Positions 10,234-19,741 of a stretch of 30,000 nucleotides of DNA are shown here, in pieces. Location of the stretch: the NCBI GenBank assembly GCA_964035545.1, contig CAXIUT010000264.1, positions 1 through 30,000 on the forward strand. Reading direction: 5' to 3'. Positions within the stretch are counted from its first letter, which is position 1, and each line of letters opens with the position of its first letter. The translations under genes and the position numbers were made by a program. This DNA is from Bugula neritina (lineage: Eukaryota > Bryozoa > Gymnolaemata > Cheilostomatida > Bugulidae). Below the pieces are notes generated by a model. It saw nothing but the letters and a program-made list of their open reading frames with translations, searched no databases and was not told the origin of the DNA.

Positions 10234-11261
10234 TCAAAAACCTTAGAAAAGATTTTGATCTTGCTCTTGAATAGAGACAGTTGTCCCTCTTGAAGCACTC
10301 ACCTGCTAAAAATTAGTAGCGTCATGAGGATCCTTGATTGTAGGCTTCCAAGGTACCCGAGCATTTCTAATATCACTCCAGTCAAATTTTCTAAACCATG
10401 CATGTTGCCTCACTTCCTCTCCATTGTTCTTAGCTCCTAGTCTTCTTTGTGGATTGGGATTCAATAAACTCAAAATCAAATGCTTAGCTCTCAATGAAAA
10501 AAAATCAGGAAACTCAATAACTCCTTTAAGTATTTTTTTGTAGATATTTCTGGGCTAGTCATTGTCATAGAAGGGAGGATATCCAGCTAGCAATTCATAT
10601 ATCAAAATTCCAATACCCCAGTAATCGACAGCTTTTCCATAGCCACTTTTATTGCTCTTTTCAAGCATTTCTGGAGCCAAATATTAAGGAGTTCCACAGA
10701 TAGTGAAGGTTCTGAGGTGATGAAGTTTTTTGGCGAATCCCAAATCTATCAATTTGGGAAATCCGTCACAATCGACCATGATGTTTTAAGGTTTAAGGTC
10801 TCTGAAGACGATATCCTTGGTATGCAGATGACAGATAGCATCTAGAATGCCAGCTACATAGAACATAGCAGTCTGATCATTGAATCGACCGTTACGAGTC
10901 AAACGAGCAAATAGCTCCCCTCCTTGAATATACTCAAACATCATATAGATGTGTTTTGGATCTTGAAATGTAGACTTGCTGAATAGCTTATTCAATACAG
11001 TGCAACTATGTTGGGATGATGGACATCCAGTAAGACTTCTTTCTATGAATGTAAATGCATCAGCTGATTCTGCTACAAAATCTCCTGCTTCCTCATTATC
11101 TTCAAAGCATATACCTCGTCTCGACCTCTAAATTTGACCAGCTTCACTCGCCCAAAAGTTCCATAGCCAAGAGTGGTCAGCACCTCAAGATAGTTGCGTT
11201 AAAGTTCTCTTAAGATGAGTTAACTATCTTCCTAGAATGCTGTTAACTTGCTTTTCTTCAT
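10234..11261 (-). CDS. PKA-like AGC protein kinase, 335 aa
   Basis: A compact serine/threonine kinase of the PKA/PKG type. Visible landmarks are the Gly loop 'LGYGTFGRV' (residues 31-39), 'YALK' with Lys54, 'HSEKEVL' with the salt-bridge Glu73, 'GGELFARL', catalytic loop 'VFRDLKPEN', metal loop 'IDLGFAK', activation segment 'CGTPEYLAPE', and the AGC tail ending in 'FEGF', matching the FxxF C-terminus of PKA catalytic subunits. Glu73, the E of 'PEN' and the first E of 'TPEYLAPE' are TAG or TAA, which fixes the genetic code. A 20-nt intron (10979-10998) splits 'NIVAL' from 'KSTFQD'; the spliced CDS is exactly 336 codons. There is no N-terminal cyclic-nucleotide domain, so it is a PKA-C-like subunit. 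The DLG in place of DFG is a mild variant also found in active kinases. The start ATG lies about 50 bp from telomere array 2. Confidence 0.93.
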
Positions 11262-11311
11262 CTACTAACTTATAACTATCTATTTAACTATATATTTGGC
11301 TATAACATTAA

Positions 11312-11374
11312 GGGGTTGGGGTTGGGGTTGGGGTTGGGGTTGGGGTTGGGGTTGGGGTTGGGGTTGGGGTTGGG
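11312..11374 (+). repeat. Interstitial telomere array 2, (GGGGTT)10GGG
   Basis: Ten perfect GGGGTT units and a partial unit, in right-end orientation like array 1. A 15-bp perfect direct repeat (TATCTATTTAACTAT) flanks it, at 11277-11291 and 11375-11389; the right copy begins immediately at the array edge. The array lies between the start codons of divergent genes (kinase and RING protein). Confidence 0.95.
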
Positions 11375-11537
11375 TATCTATTTAACTATGAAAACTATGA
11401 ATAATTGAATTCTCTAAACTCTTTTATTTATACAACTGAGTCAGTATCAACTAATAAAATTAATCTTTATTTATAAAAGCAGATAAAATATCAAACAAAT
11501 TTATTTTCAGCTATAAGCTAAAATATAAAGCAAAGGA

Positions 11538-12412
11538 ATGAAGGTTTAAGACTTTACGTATTAGGATAACTATCTTATTAGTTATTTACTTTGTTGGTTT
11601 TGCAAGCAAGTTTTAAGAGATCCAACTAGATTACATCCATGTGGTCACACTTTTTGTTTAAAATGTATTTAATCCAAATAGTTTTGTTTATTCTGCTCAA
11701 AAGAGATATCAACCAGCCAGGCAGATCTAACGGCTAGCAATCTCATTTCAGATCTAAAAGTAAAATGTTCTTTTTGTACATTCAATGGTATTGTAGTATT
11801 AATATAGGAACCTATGAAGATTATCAAAATTATCATCAAAAAAATTGTAAACTCAAATTATGTGGCGGAGTCTAAGGATGGATCCTACAAATGCAATAAA
11901 GCTTAAACAACTTCTCTCCTAAAATATAAAACAATCATCAACTAGAATAAAACCACCATTCAGTTCAATAAAATATTATAAAAGCAAAATAGAATAAAAT
12001 GCAGTAAAAGGATGTCATAGAATAAGGTGGAGAGTAAAAGGATATCATAGAATAAGGTGGAGAGTAAAAGGATGTCATAGAATAAGGTGGAGAGTAAAAG
12101 GATATCGCAGGATAAGGTGTAATGATAGAACAGAGGTATTTACCTATTGATGACTATATAATTTTAGATAAACCTATTTCTATTATTGAATAAATGAAAG
12201 AATAAAGACAAGCTATAAGCCTTTTGGAATAATCATCGATAAAAGAAATAGAAGTAGTAGAAGTAGAATATGGATAGAATAAGGAAGGAATAAACCACAT
12301 ATAGACAAGATCTAAGCCAAAAACAAATTCTATCCATTACTTCATCAACAAGTTCACAAATAAAAACATTAATAAACCATCAAAACAAAACAAAAATCTC
12401 ATATAACTCTGA
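11538..12412 (+). CDS. RING / TRAF-type zinc-finger protein, 284 aa
   Basis: Probable E3 ubiquitin ligase or TRAF-like adaptor. The N-terminus has a RING finger with Cys/His spacing C-x2-C ('CWFCKQV'), 'HPCGHTFCLKC', then 'CLFC'. It is followed by 'CSFCTFNG' and 'YEDYQNYHQKNC', a C-x2-C...H...C unit as in TRAF-type fingers downstream of RING domains. A 20-nt intron (11788-11807, GTATTG...ATATAG) interrupts this second finger; splicing gives a 285-codon frame ending at TGA 12410-12412. The rest is low-complexity and acidic, with four 30-bp tandem repeats (about 12003-12122) coding for E-E-K-D-(V/I)-I-E-E-G-G units, then a basic tail. Most repeat Glu codons are TAA/TAG. The start is the first ATG before the RING. 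Confidence 0.85.
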
Positions 12413-12515
12413 TCTAAAAAACTTAACCAACTACTACTTTTATTATTATTCTATCTTCACTATTCCATCCTAATCATTTTATACTTCGTTTATTTAGTAA
12501 ATTTATATCAAAATA

Positions 12516-13901
12516 TCAATGACGGTTTAATTTAATATTAAAACGACAAGCTGGACAGTTAGCAGTAGTCGACAACCAATCCTCCAAACAACTCTTATGA
12601 AATTAGTGGCCGCATCCCACCACATACACCTACTCACCAACCATCATACCACTCAAACATATTGGACACTCTCCATCCACAGACAACCTACATGTCTTCA
12701 ACAACTACTTTCCTCTGCCTTCCAACCCACGAGTTATCACTACTCCCTCTATTCCATTCAAATGCCCTGCCTATAACACTCTCAACCCAGAAGCAGACTC
12801 TCCCATCTCCCGCTGACCCAACATCACCATTTCTCCAACACGATTGAACAACTAAATCCTAAAATTACCCAATCCATTGGCTAAAGAATTACCTGGATTC
12901 TCTCTTACCATCATATAAGACAGGTTTATCCTTTAAAGCTCTTAAATTTGTCTCTCTATTGCCTCCTTGTTATGATATCCTCCGAATTTCATCTTTAATA
13001 ACTGCTCAACTTGTCGATCTATCATCGCTTCACTCATCTAGATATGAGCCAAAGGGTCATTTAAAGCAACCATCCCTCCAGTCCCTCTTTCCTCCAATTA
13101 TAAATTTTTAAGTGCTTCTTCCCTCTTTTTTCGTCTTTCCTTGTCCTCCTCTCGAGCCTTTCTGCGAGCTTATATCTTTTTAGTCATTTATTTAAGTTCG
13201 ATCTATCTCTCTTCTTGCTCTTTTCTCTCTTTTTCTTTCTGAATCTCTCTCTCAATCCTTGTTTTTTCCTTCCTTTGTTCTTCTTCTCTTATTCTCTACT
13301 ATTCTTTTTTCTTATCTTTTTATTCATTTTATTTGAGTATCTTCTCCTCTTCTTCTTTCTGCTTTAATCTCTCTTTTTACCTCAGTTCTTATTATTTCTC
13401 CATCAACAACAACAACTTTTTCTTCTCTTCCTAATCACCTACTTCTTCTCTAATTGTCTCCTTTAATTATACCAATTTTTATTTTTATATTATTTAAGGG
13501 TGAACTTGAGATTATCTATCACTTTTCTTTTGATTTTTCTTAGAACAAACCGATATTCCTTGACCTTTTATATTTTTATTATTAATATTATTGATTTTAC
13601 AACCCAACTCAACTTCATTAACATGAGTCTTAGACACCAATATTACTTTTTGAGGTATTCTAGCACCCATCTTGCCTTCTTTTGCTACTTTCTTTGGATC
13701 TCCTTGTCTGCTACTTCCTCTATTGACTTCCTTTTTCAACTATCTAGCATTTGTTCTATCATATTAATTTTTAATTATAGGTTTGTTTGTTCCTAGAGGT
13801 TTGTTTGTTCCTAGAGGTTTAGCTGGTTGATGTGAAATGGTGGGAGATAGGTTTTGCTGTTTCGCTACTGTGGCATTTCTGACATTTTTTATTCTAAACA
13901 T
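12516..13901 (-). CDS. RING-H2 finger protein with long coiled coil, 461 aa
   Basis: An intron-free frame of 462 codons from ATG 13901-13899 to TGA 12518-12516. The C-terminus is a clear RING-H2 domain: 'CPICLSGM', 'GCGHEFHKSCLEDWL' and 'CPAC', the cross-brace typical of E3 ubiquitin ligases. Before it, residues about 130-320 are an almost continuous Glu/Lys/Arg-rich helix ('EKERLKQKEEEEKIL', 'QRKEKTRIEREIQKEKER'), probably a coiled coil, and a conserved-looking linker ('RQVEQLLKMKFGGYHNKEA'). The N-terminus is basic and Pro/Asn-rich with a short duplicated 'PLGTNK' unit (18-bp direct repeat around 13786-13820). TAA/TAG supply many of the coiled-coil Glu. The substrate is unknown. It converges on the RING/TRAF gene with about 100 bp between stops. 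Confidence 0.88.
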
Positions 13902-14016
13902 TATCTAATATATGATTTATCCAATATCTAATAAAGATCTATCAATATCTATTCATGACTATCAATATATTATTAATAATCTATATCTACTTATTTCATC
14001 ATGCTTATGGTTTTAT

Positions 14017-14727
14017 TCATAAGTTGTATGTTCCTACTCCAGGAGTATTATGCATTTTCTTCCAAGCTTGAAACTCATGTCCTTCAGTTACCTTTTCAGG
14101 AGATGTTATTTTTAGTCCTTCTCCTACCCGTAAATCCATCTGCTTCCCAAAAGCCTACACATCTTCAGTATTAATAGAACTGCTAGAATCCATAGGTCTC
14201 AACTTGACTAGCCCAACTACTTCCTCCAAAGTTTCGATTACCAATCTCGTCTCAGATGTAATCAAGCTAACTCCTCCATGAAAGTAGTTACTCTTTGATA
14301 TTTGTTACAAATTATCTTTAAGCAAAATATACCGAATCCTTTCGATATTATCCTTCGCACTCTCATTCACACTCCCCAAATCCTTCTCTTTTAACAACTA
14401 AGAATAAGCCTTTCGAAGTGGTTCATCTTCGAGAAGTTCAAGAGGAGTCGTAGAAATAAAATAGACAGGGAGAGGTTGTTTCATCATTTGAAGATATGTT
14501 TGGTAAAAAGCCTATTTCCTAGTTACCTTCCATAGCTGCAACTGCTCCTACCTCTTCACCCATTTCTCACACTCAGATAACTTCTCCTTCTCACTTGCAC
14601 TACTCTCGATATCAATCAACACCACATTAATAGTAGGCTATTCAAATCCAATCCTTTTGATTTTACTGGAAGGCCCTTCGTTTTGCAACCTCTTGAAACC
14701 CAACATCCACACCCTTTCTGCCTCCAT
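14017..14727 (-). CDS. Unknown soluble protein, 236 aa
   Basis: I do not recognise the family. A single uninterrupted frame (237 codons) runs from ATG 14727-14725 to TGA 14019-14017. It is mixed alpha/beta in look, with 'INVVLIDIESSASE', 'LPVYFISTTPLELLED', 'FHGGVSLITSETRLVIETLE' and a C-terminal 'HNTPGVGTYNL' that loosely resembles the P-G-x-G-x-Y motif of SHIPPO/ODF-type microtubule proteins; one motif alone is not enough for an assignment. No signal peptide or membrane helix. Base composition and Glu-codon use match the neighbours. It lies between the RING-H2 gene and a short tandem repeat. Confidence 0.8.
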
Positions 14728-14790
14728 TATAATCTTATTATCCTTCATCAAGTAAAACCAATTAACAAATAAAAACATCCACAATACCCC

Positions 14791-14862
14791 CACTTAATAG
14801 CTATGAGACACTTAATAGCTCTGAGACATTTAGTAGCTTTGAGACACTTAGTAGCTATGAGA
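14791..14862. repeat. 18-bp tandem repeat, four copies
   Basis: Four contiguous imperfect copies of CACTTAATAGCTATGAGA lie in the short intergenic region upstream of the gene starting at 14727 and downstream of the stop of the next gene (14893). No open frame or RNA fold is evident; the location would allow a promoter or terminator role, but that is a guess. Confidence 0.9.
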
Positions 14863-14892
14863 ACCATTGAGAAGAATAATTATCAATATATA

Positions 14893-15795
14893 TCATAGCA
14901 TTGAATTATTGCTCAAATGATACTTCTGATTTAGTGATGATCTGTGTCGAGAAAGCCTCTCGTTTATATCAGCCTCGCTCATCGACAAGGCAATTTGACC
15001 ATCGACTCCGTACTCTCGGACCAGTTTGCTATGGAGAGCAACCATTTGCTAAAATTTGTCATCTTCTCCCTTTTAGTCTTCACAAACCAACTGCACACGT
15101 AAGGCCACTCCCTCTCCATCTGAGGCTCCTTTCCACCTGAATATCTTGCAAAATAGTCTTTCTCCTCTATCAAAACACTCTTCCAAATTAAAGACCACTT
15201 CTCCTTTGCCTCCCAAAGTTAAGATTTTAACAATTCCTCCTTTAATTTAAGGAATACAAAACTAGACAAAAATTCCACTTTCTACCTGTTCTTTCTTGTA
15301 GTAATTCTAAAACTTTCCCTTCCAGCTCAAAGGATGCACAACCATAGCTCCCACCTCTTTAGCCTGGGTCCATTTCACATCCTGCATCTACAACTTGACC
15401 AAACATCCAGGATTACTATTACCTGTATTCACTGTTTTCTTGAATGCTCTTATCTTCTACAAATCTTTATTAATTCTTGCTCTTAAAGCAGAGGACTAGT
15501 TACGATAGTTATCAATGTATCTGCCCAAGTTGATGATTTCTTTTTGGTACTAGTGGTATGTCTGGTTGAACTTTTGGTAGGAGAAGTTGGGGTCCAACTC
15601 GTCTATAAACTCTGGCATCTACAACTTCTAACCCATCTCTAACAAATCCCATACACCCAAAAAATATGTGAACTCAGTATCATAACGAGTAAAATGGCTA
15701 CTAACTAACGACTTCTTAGCCACCAAAACAGTCCTTTTAGTCGACTACTACTATACCTCACGACGACCTCCCAACTTCTCGCAACACTGACCCAT
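14893..15795 (-). CDS. Predicted N-myristoylated/palmitoylated protein, 300 aa
   Basis: Uninterrupted frame of 301 codons, ATG 15795-15793 to TGA 14895-14893. The N-terminus 'MGQCCEKLGG' carries Gly2 followed by two Cys, the usual signal for N-myristoylation plus palmitoylation and hence anchoring at the inner face of a membrane (established for this class of motif; inferred here). The rest shows a helical region ('LEKIRAFKKTVN') and a beta-rich part ('GGIVKILTLGGKGEVVFNLE', 'VALRVQLVCED') that could be a C2-like or other beta-sandwich domain, but I cannot identify it. The tail is Ser/Asn-rich. It is divergent from the tetraspanin-like gene, 165 bp away, and a second M-G-x-C-C protein is encoded just beyond that. 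Confidence 0.8.
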
Positions 15796-15960
15796 TATAA
15801 TCTATCATCCAAACATAACATCAACAACATCAACTTTACTAATCATCAAAAACACTACAAAACCTCATCAGCTGTCCTTTATTCATCTCACAAGACAACT
15901 ATCTTTGTAATAGTCGCAAGTTATCTTGTAAGTTGGTCCTTATAATTACTATCAGATTAT

Positions 15961-16598
15961 ATGTTCGGATAAAAAATAAAGCCAGGAAGTAGCTTTCTAT
16001 TTGGAATCATTAGAGTTCTCCTCTTTGTCTTCGGACTCACAGGAGCAGCTCTTATAGCAGTCGCCATCTGGTTCTGGACATAATTAAATGACTTCAGCTG
16101 GACGTAAATCGTCTTCCTCGCCTTTGGTGTCTTCGAACTCCTCCTAGTACTCCTTGGATGCACAGCTAAAACGTCTACTCCCAAGTATTTATCCCTTGAT
16201 CAAGACTAAAATGTTTTCTCTACATAATAGGTCTTCTATTCCTGATCGAGTTAACTCTGGGTATAATAATATTCGCGACAGGCGATAAGATAATCGACCA
16301 GGTTGTTGATAAAGCCAACGCTTAAGAGTAGTGGAACAAGATGAAAGACAACCTTTTTTATGTGAATGCAGTAGTTGTTGGGACATTGGTAGTTGAGCTA
16401 TTGATGATATTATGCGTTAAGTGCTATATTGGTTCACTAAGATAAAGAAACGCCTAATACGACTACAAACCAGTTGATTCTTAGGGGAATAAGGTGAGTT
16501 TGCAATAAAAACAAAATAATGATAAACAAGCCATCCATGACAAATATGCCGATAAAAAAAGATAAATGCATTAAAAGTATGGAAAACCAACCTATTGA
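15961..16598 (+). CDS. Tetraspanin-like four-TM protein, 205 aa
   Basis: Four hydrophobic segments are visible: TM1 'VLLFVFGLTGAALIAVAIWF', TM2 'IVFLAFGVFELLLVLLGC', TM3 'CFLYIIGLLFLIELTLGIII' and TM4 'VNAVVVGTLVVELLMILC'. The loop between TM2 and TM3 ('GCTAKTSTPKLKC') and the Glu in TM3 ('IELTLG') are typical of tetraspanins. The large extracellular loop is very short (about 35 residues) and lacks the C-C-G motif, so this is a minimal or divergent member. A 20-nt intron (16184-16203, GTATTT...TCAAG) lies between TM2 and TM3; the spliced frame is 206 codons to TGA 16596-16598. The cytoplasmic tail is charged and ends 'KYGKPTY'. A membrane-organising role is inferred from the family. Confidence 0.8.
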
Positions 16599-16781
16599 TA
16601 CGTCAATGCAATCATCATACATATACATACTCGCTAAAACTATATCTATTTCTTACTATTCATATTCTAAAATAACGCATGCAAATAGACGTTTTGGTTT
16701 AGCTTCAGTCGAACAGAAAAACATTACATCCTTTAAACTAATACAAGTTATTACAAGTGCAGATAAAAATATATATGATTA

Positions 16782-16973
16782 TCAACACCTCCTGAGTCCC
16801 CCTCCTCTATGTCCAAACCCTCTGTGTCCAAATCCTCCTCCAAGTCCGAATCCTCCTCCATGTCCAAATCCTCGACCATGGTGATGATGATTATATCCGA
16901 ATCCCCCATACCCGTGACGCCCATTATGTCCATAGCCGGGATGATTGACGGGGTCATAACAGCAAGCTCCCAT
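16782..16973 (-). CDS. Small Gly/His-rich peptide with M-G-A-C-C N-terminus, 63 aa
   Basis: A short frame, ATG 16973-16971 to TGA 16784-16782. It begins 'MGACCYDPVNHPGYGHNG', again with Gly2 and Cys-Cys as in lipid-anchored proteins, then consists of Gly/His/Phe/Arg-rich repeats ('GFGHGGGFGLGGGFGHRGFG') with a His4 run, and ends 'LRRC'. Such composition could bind metal ions or form a glycine-loop structure; this is speculation. It needs no unusual codon. Longer overlapping frames exist on both strands, but they are low-complexity translations of the same repeats. It converges on the tetraspanin-like gene and lies between two genes read from this strand. Confidence 0.65.
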   Translation of the reverse strand: MGACCYDPVNHPGYGHNGRHGYGGFGYNHHHHGRGFGHGGGFGLGGGFGHRGFGHRGGGLRRC

Positions 16974-17068
16974 ATTATTATTATATTATCAAAAATATAT
17001 TTGATAATAGCTTTTGAATCACATCTGCCATTCCTACCAGAAACCAATCAATGTCTTAAAAATAAAAA

Positions 17069-19334
17069 TCATAAATTATCCTCAACAGTTTTGCCTTCAT
17101 CTTCGAACACTTCCGACTCATCTTAGATTTTAACTTCTAGTTTATCCATTTGAGAATTCCACCCATTGATTTCTTCATCGAAAATCAACTCAAATCTATT
17201 CTTTTCTAAGGCTCCTTCAAGCCACATCTTTCTCCCTCCCATCCACTCGTCAGGAGGAGGAAACAAACTATCCACGCTCAACCTACATCGATCAACAGAT
17301 ACCTCAACGTCTGCTCCACCACTTCAGGTATCAACTCCTACAATAAAGAACAACTCGACTACAAACAAGGATTGGTATTTACTTATATTAGCCAAGGATT
17401 CAACTTAGAATCTACCATGAAATCCATCCCAAATAACTAAAAACAATATCTTCGATCGCTATCCAAATAACTATAACTGGCCCTCATCACATCCAGAGCT
17501 ATTGTTTTCATCCTAGGTATCACTTGCTAGTAGAATGATTTTCCATAATTTTTCTTTAAATATTTATCAAACTTCTCATAACTCAACTTGTTCCCTTCCT
17601 CGTATTTGCCATACTATCGACCCTACCGTTGAATAGTGTCGTTGGTCAAATGGGCCAACAAATTGCTATTTCTTTTAAGTGAAAAGACTAAGGATGAAGT
17701 TCTAGCATATCCCTCTTAGAACCAATATCCTTTAACTCTCCCATTCACACAAGTCATTAGTATAAAATGACGAATGTCTACCTTCCGATTCTGGTACAAC
17801 AAAGGATCACTTATATACTTCTGTAAAATATAGCTGCGATAGCTGCCATCAACGTATCTCTACCTCTCCTTCAACCTCAAACGAATCGACTACATGTCGT
17901 AACACACACTTATCCCACGACCACAGTTGCTATTCTCTCCAGGCTTCACGATCCAAATGTTCTACTGATCAGATCCATGCTATTGCTGAAAACGAAACCA
18001 TTCAACGTCATCCACTCCTCGAACGATATGGATAGTTGTAGGCAACACCTCAAAAACCTCTCTTCCATGCAGTCTATAATACCCACGCATCAAGTAAAAC
18101 AAAGCCTTCTTATTGCCTAAATCATATCTAATCTACCTAAATAGCCATTATTGATGAAATGGTTGTGAAGCTACATATTCTAAGAACTATCGATGCGACT
18201 CATCTTCTTGCGCGATAGCAACCAAGATCGGTTTTGGTAGGTTTTGTTGTTTAGAGTCTATTCGCTTTTCTAGTGCATCTATTCATGCCTTGACCAGCTT
18301 TACAAATCAAGCAGGTTAAATATTCTAGAATGCTTCTTTTGCCCACTTAAAAGATCCTTATTTGCAGCCTATCCCATTTTACTAGTATAAATATCTATCT
18401 GTTTCTATCCGATCTGTTTGCTCAAAAATGGCCCCATCTTCAGCTGGCTCCATACAAAATGGCAATTATCTGGATTTTAAACGATATTCCACCAAAATCT
18501 ACGACGAAACAAACTCTTCAACAAATTAGAATTATTCCCTCGACCTACAAACACCCTAAAACTGTCCTATCTACCTCCCGCTTTCACAAATAGTCCATTA
18601 GAATAGTTCACCTTCCACAAAAAATCATGATACTGAACCAGCCTCTACCTGTTCTTTGCCTATAATAATCCTGATTTCTAGTATGATCCAAAAATAAAAC
18701 GGTCTTTCTTTGATCTATTACTTCTACAAGGACAATAATCTCCTTCACCTACTGCCTTGCTCTTAGTCTTTACACTAAAATCCTTTTTCAAGTTGTTGCT
18801 CTTTTAACTATTACCTTTCTCCTGGCAAGGAATGGTTACTAGTTATTTACTGATCTATTTATCAAGTTAAAAAAATGTTTTTATTGCTTTTTTCTGCTTA
18901 CTGCTTGCCTCTTTGGTTTATTTCCTCTTAAAAATCAACACCTCTTGTATTCCAGATGATTATGTATTCATTTTTATAACTTGAGATCGACTCTTTTTCC
19001 TTCTTTTGATCATATTCAAATCCTCATAAAAAAGACTCTACTTAAAACTAAACATCGATACCGGCCTAAGTCTAATTGACTCACTCAACTAACTCGGATT
19101 CTCCCTCTTCTTCTCCTTCTTTACTAAAATTTGCTTCTTAATGCTTCTATAAATACAATTTTGTTTTGGCTTATTATCTTTTTAATTGAAAAGCAAAGTT
19201 ATTGTTTTTGATTCTGGTTTTTTTATTTGATGGCTAGTATTATTTTATCCTCCGATTGAGATAGTTTCAGATGATAATTGATTTGTTTTCTTAAGAAATT
19301 TTTAATAGCTAGAAGAAGCCAGTTGAGTAATCAT
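17069..19334 (-). CDS. Tubulin tyrosine ligase-like (TTLL) protein, 741 aa
   Basis: A second, longer TTLL enzyme, expected to glutamylate or glycylate tubulin in cilia. The N-terminal 230 residues are basic, Ser/Lys-rich and probably disordered. Then come 'VFVGRGNNSNLLKSLFRRRF', 'WW...HFVWSQL', 'NHFINNGYLGNKKALFYLM', 'EVFEVLPTTIHIVRG', the ATP-grasp element 'NIWIVKPGENSNCGRGISV', 'YILQKYISDPLLYQNRKVD' with 'IRHFILM', and 'CFELFGMDFMVDSKLNPWLI' followed by 'EVNTNPCLE' (metal/ATP-binding E and N). 'LSVDSLFPPP' near the C-terminus is also typical. Two 20-nt introns (18117-18136 and 17283-17302) restore the frame exactly at conserved motifs; the spliced CDS is 742 codons. Start ATG 19334-19332. 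The subfamily is not settled; the 'PGENSN' form is unlike vertebrate TTLL9 and closer to ciliate-expanded TTLLs. Confidence 0.9.
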
Positions 19335-19741
19335 TTGCGGGTATATAATATTGTTTGATTAATAGTAAGAAAGAGTACTATTCTTTTTATTTATAGATTA
19401 CTTTATCATAATTTTATCATAGTTTATCATAGTTTATCATAATTTTATCATAGTTTATCATAATTTTATCATAATTTTATCATAGTTTATCATAGTTTAT
19501 CATAATTTTATCATAGTTTTATCATATAGTTAATCTAACTTACAAGCTTACAACTATAACAACTTGAAATTAATTTATATTTACACCATTAAAGTTAAAT
19601 ATTAACTTAAATAAAATATCTATAAAACCTATTATTCATTACTTATATTATTATCAATATATACACTATACTTAATAATAAACTTTACAAGAAACATTAT
19701 AATGATTTATATTATTTGAATAGACAAGAATCAATAGACTA
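19335..19741. repeat. AT-rich intergenic region with TTTATCATA(G/A) tandem repeats
   Basis: No gene seen. At about 19402-19527 a 10-11-bp unit, TTTATCATAG or TTTTATCATAA, is repeated about twelve times head-to-tail, with spacing alternating between 10 and 11 bp. The rest is simple AT-rich sequence. It separates the TTLL start (19334) from the stop of the next minus-strand gene. Confidence 0.85.

Noticed and set aside
12662-12847. Plus-strand frame of 61 codons rich in Thr/Pro/Leu
   Set aside because: It lies antisense to the RING-H2 protein coding region, which has clear zinc ligands.
16519-17126. Overlapping frames of about 100-120 codons on both strands (Pro/Asn-rich, Asp/Ile-rich, Ser/Met-rich)
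   Set aside because: They are translations of the same Gly/His repeat DNA in other frames; only the M-G-A-C-C frame has a sensible start, composition and a TGA stop.
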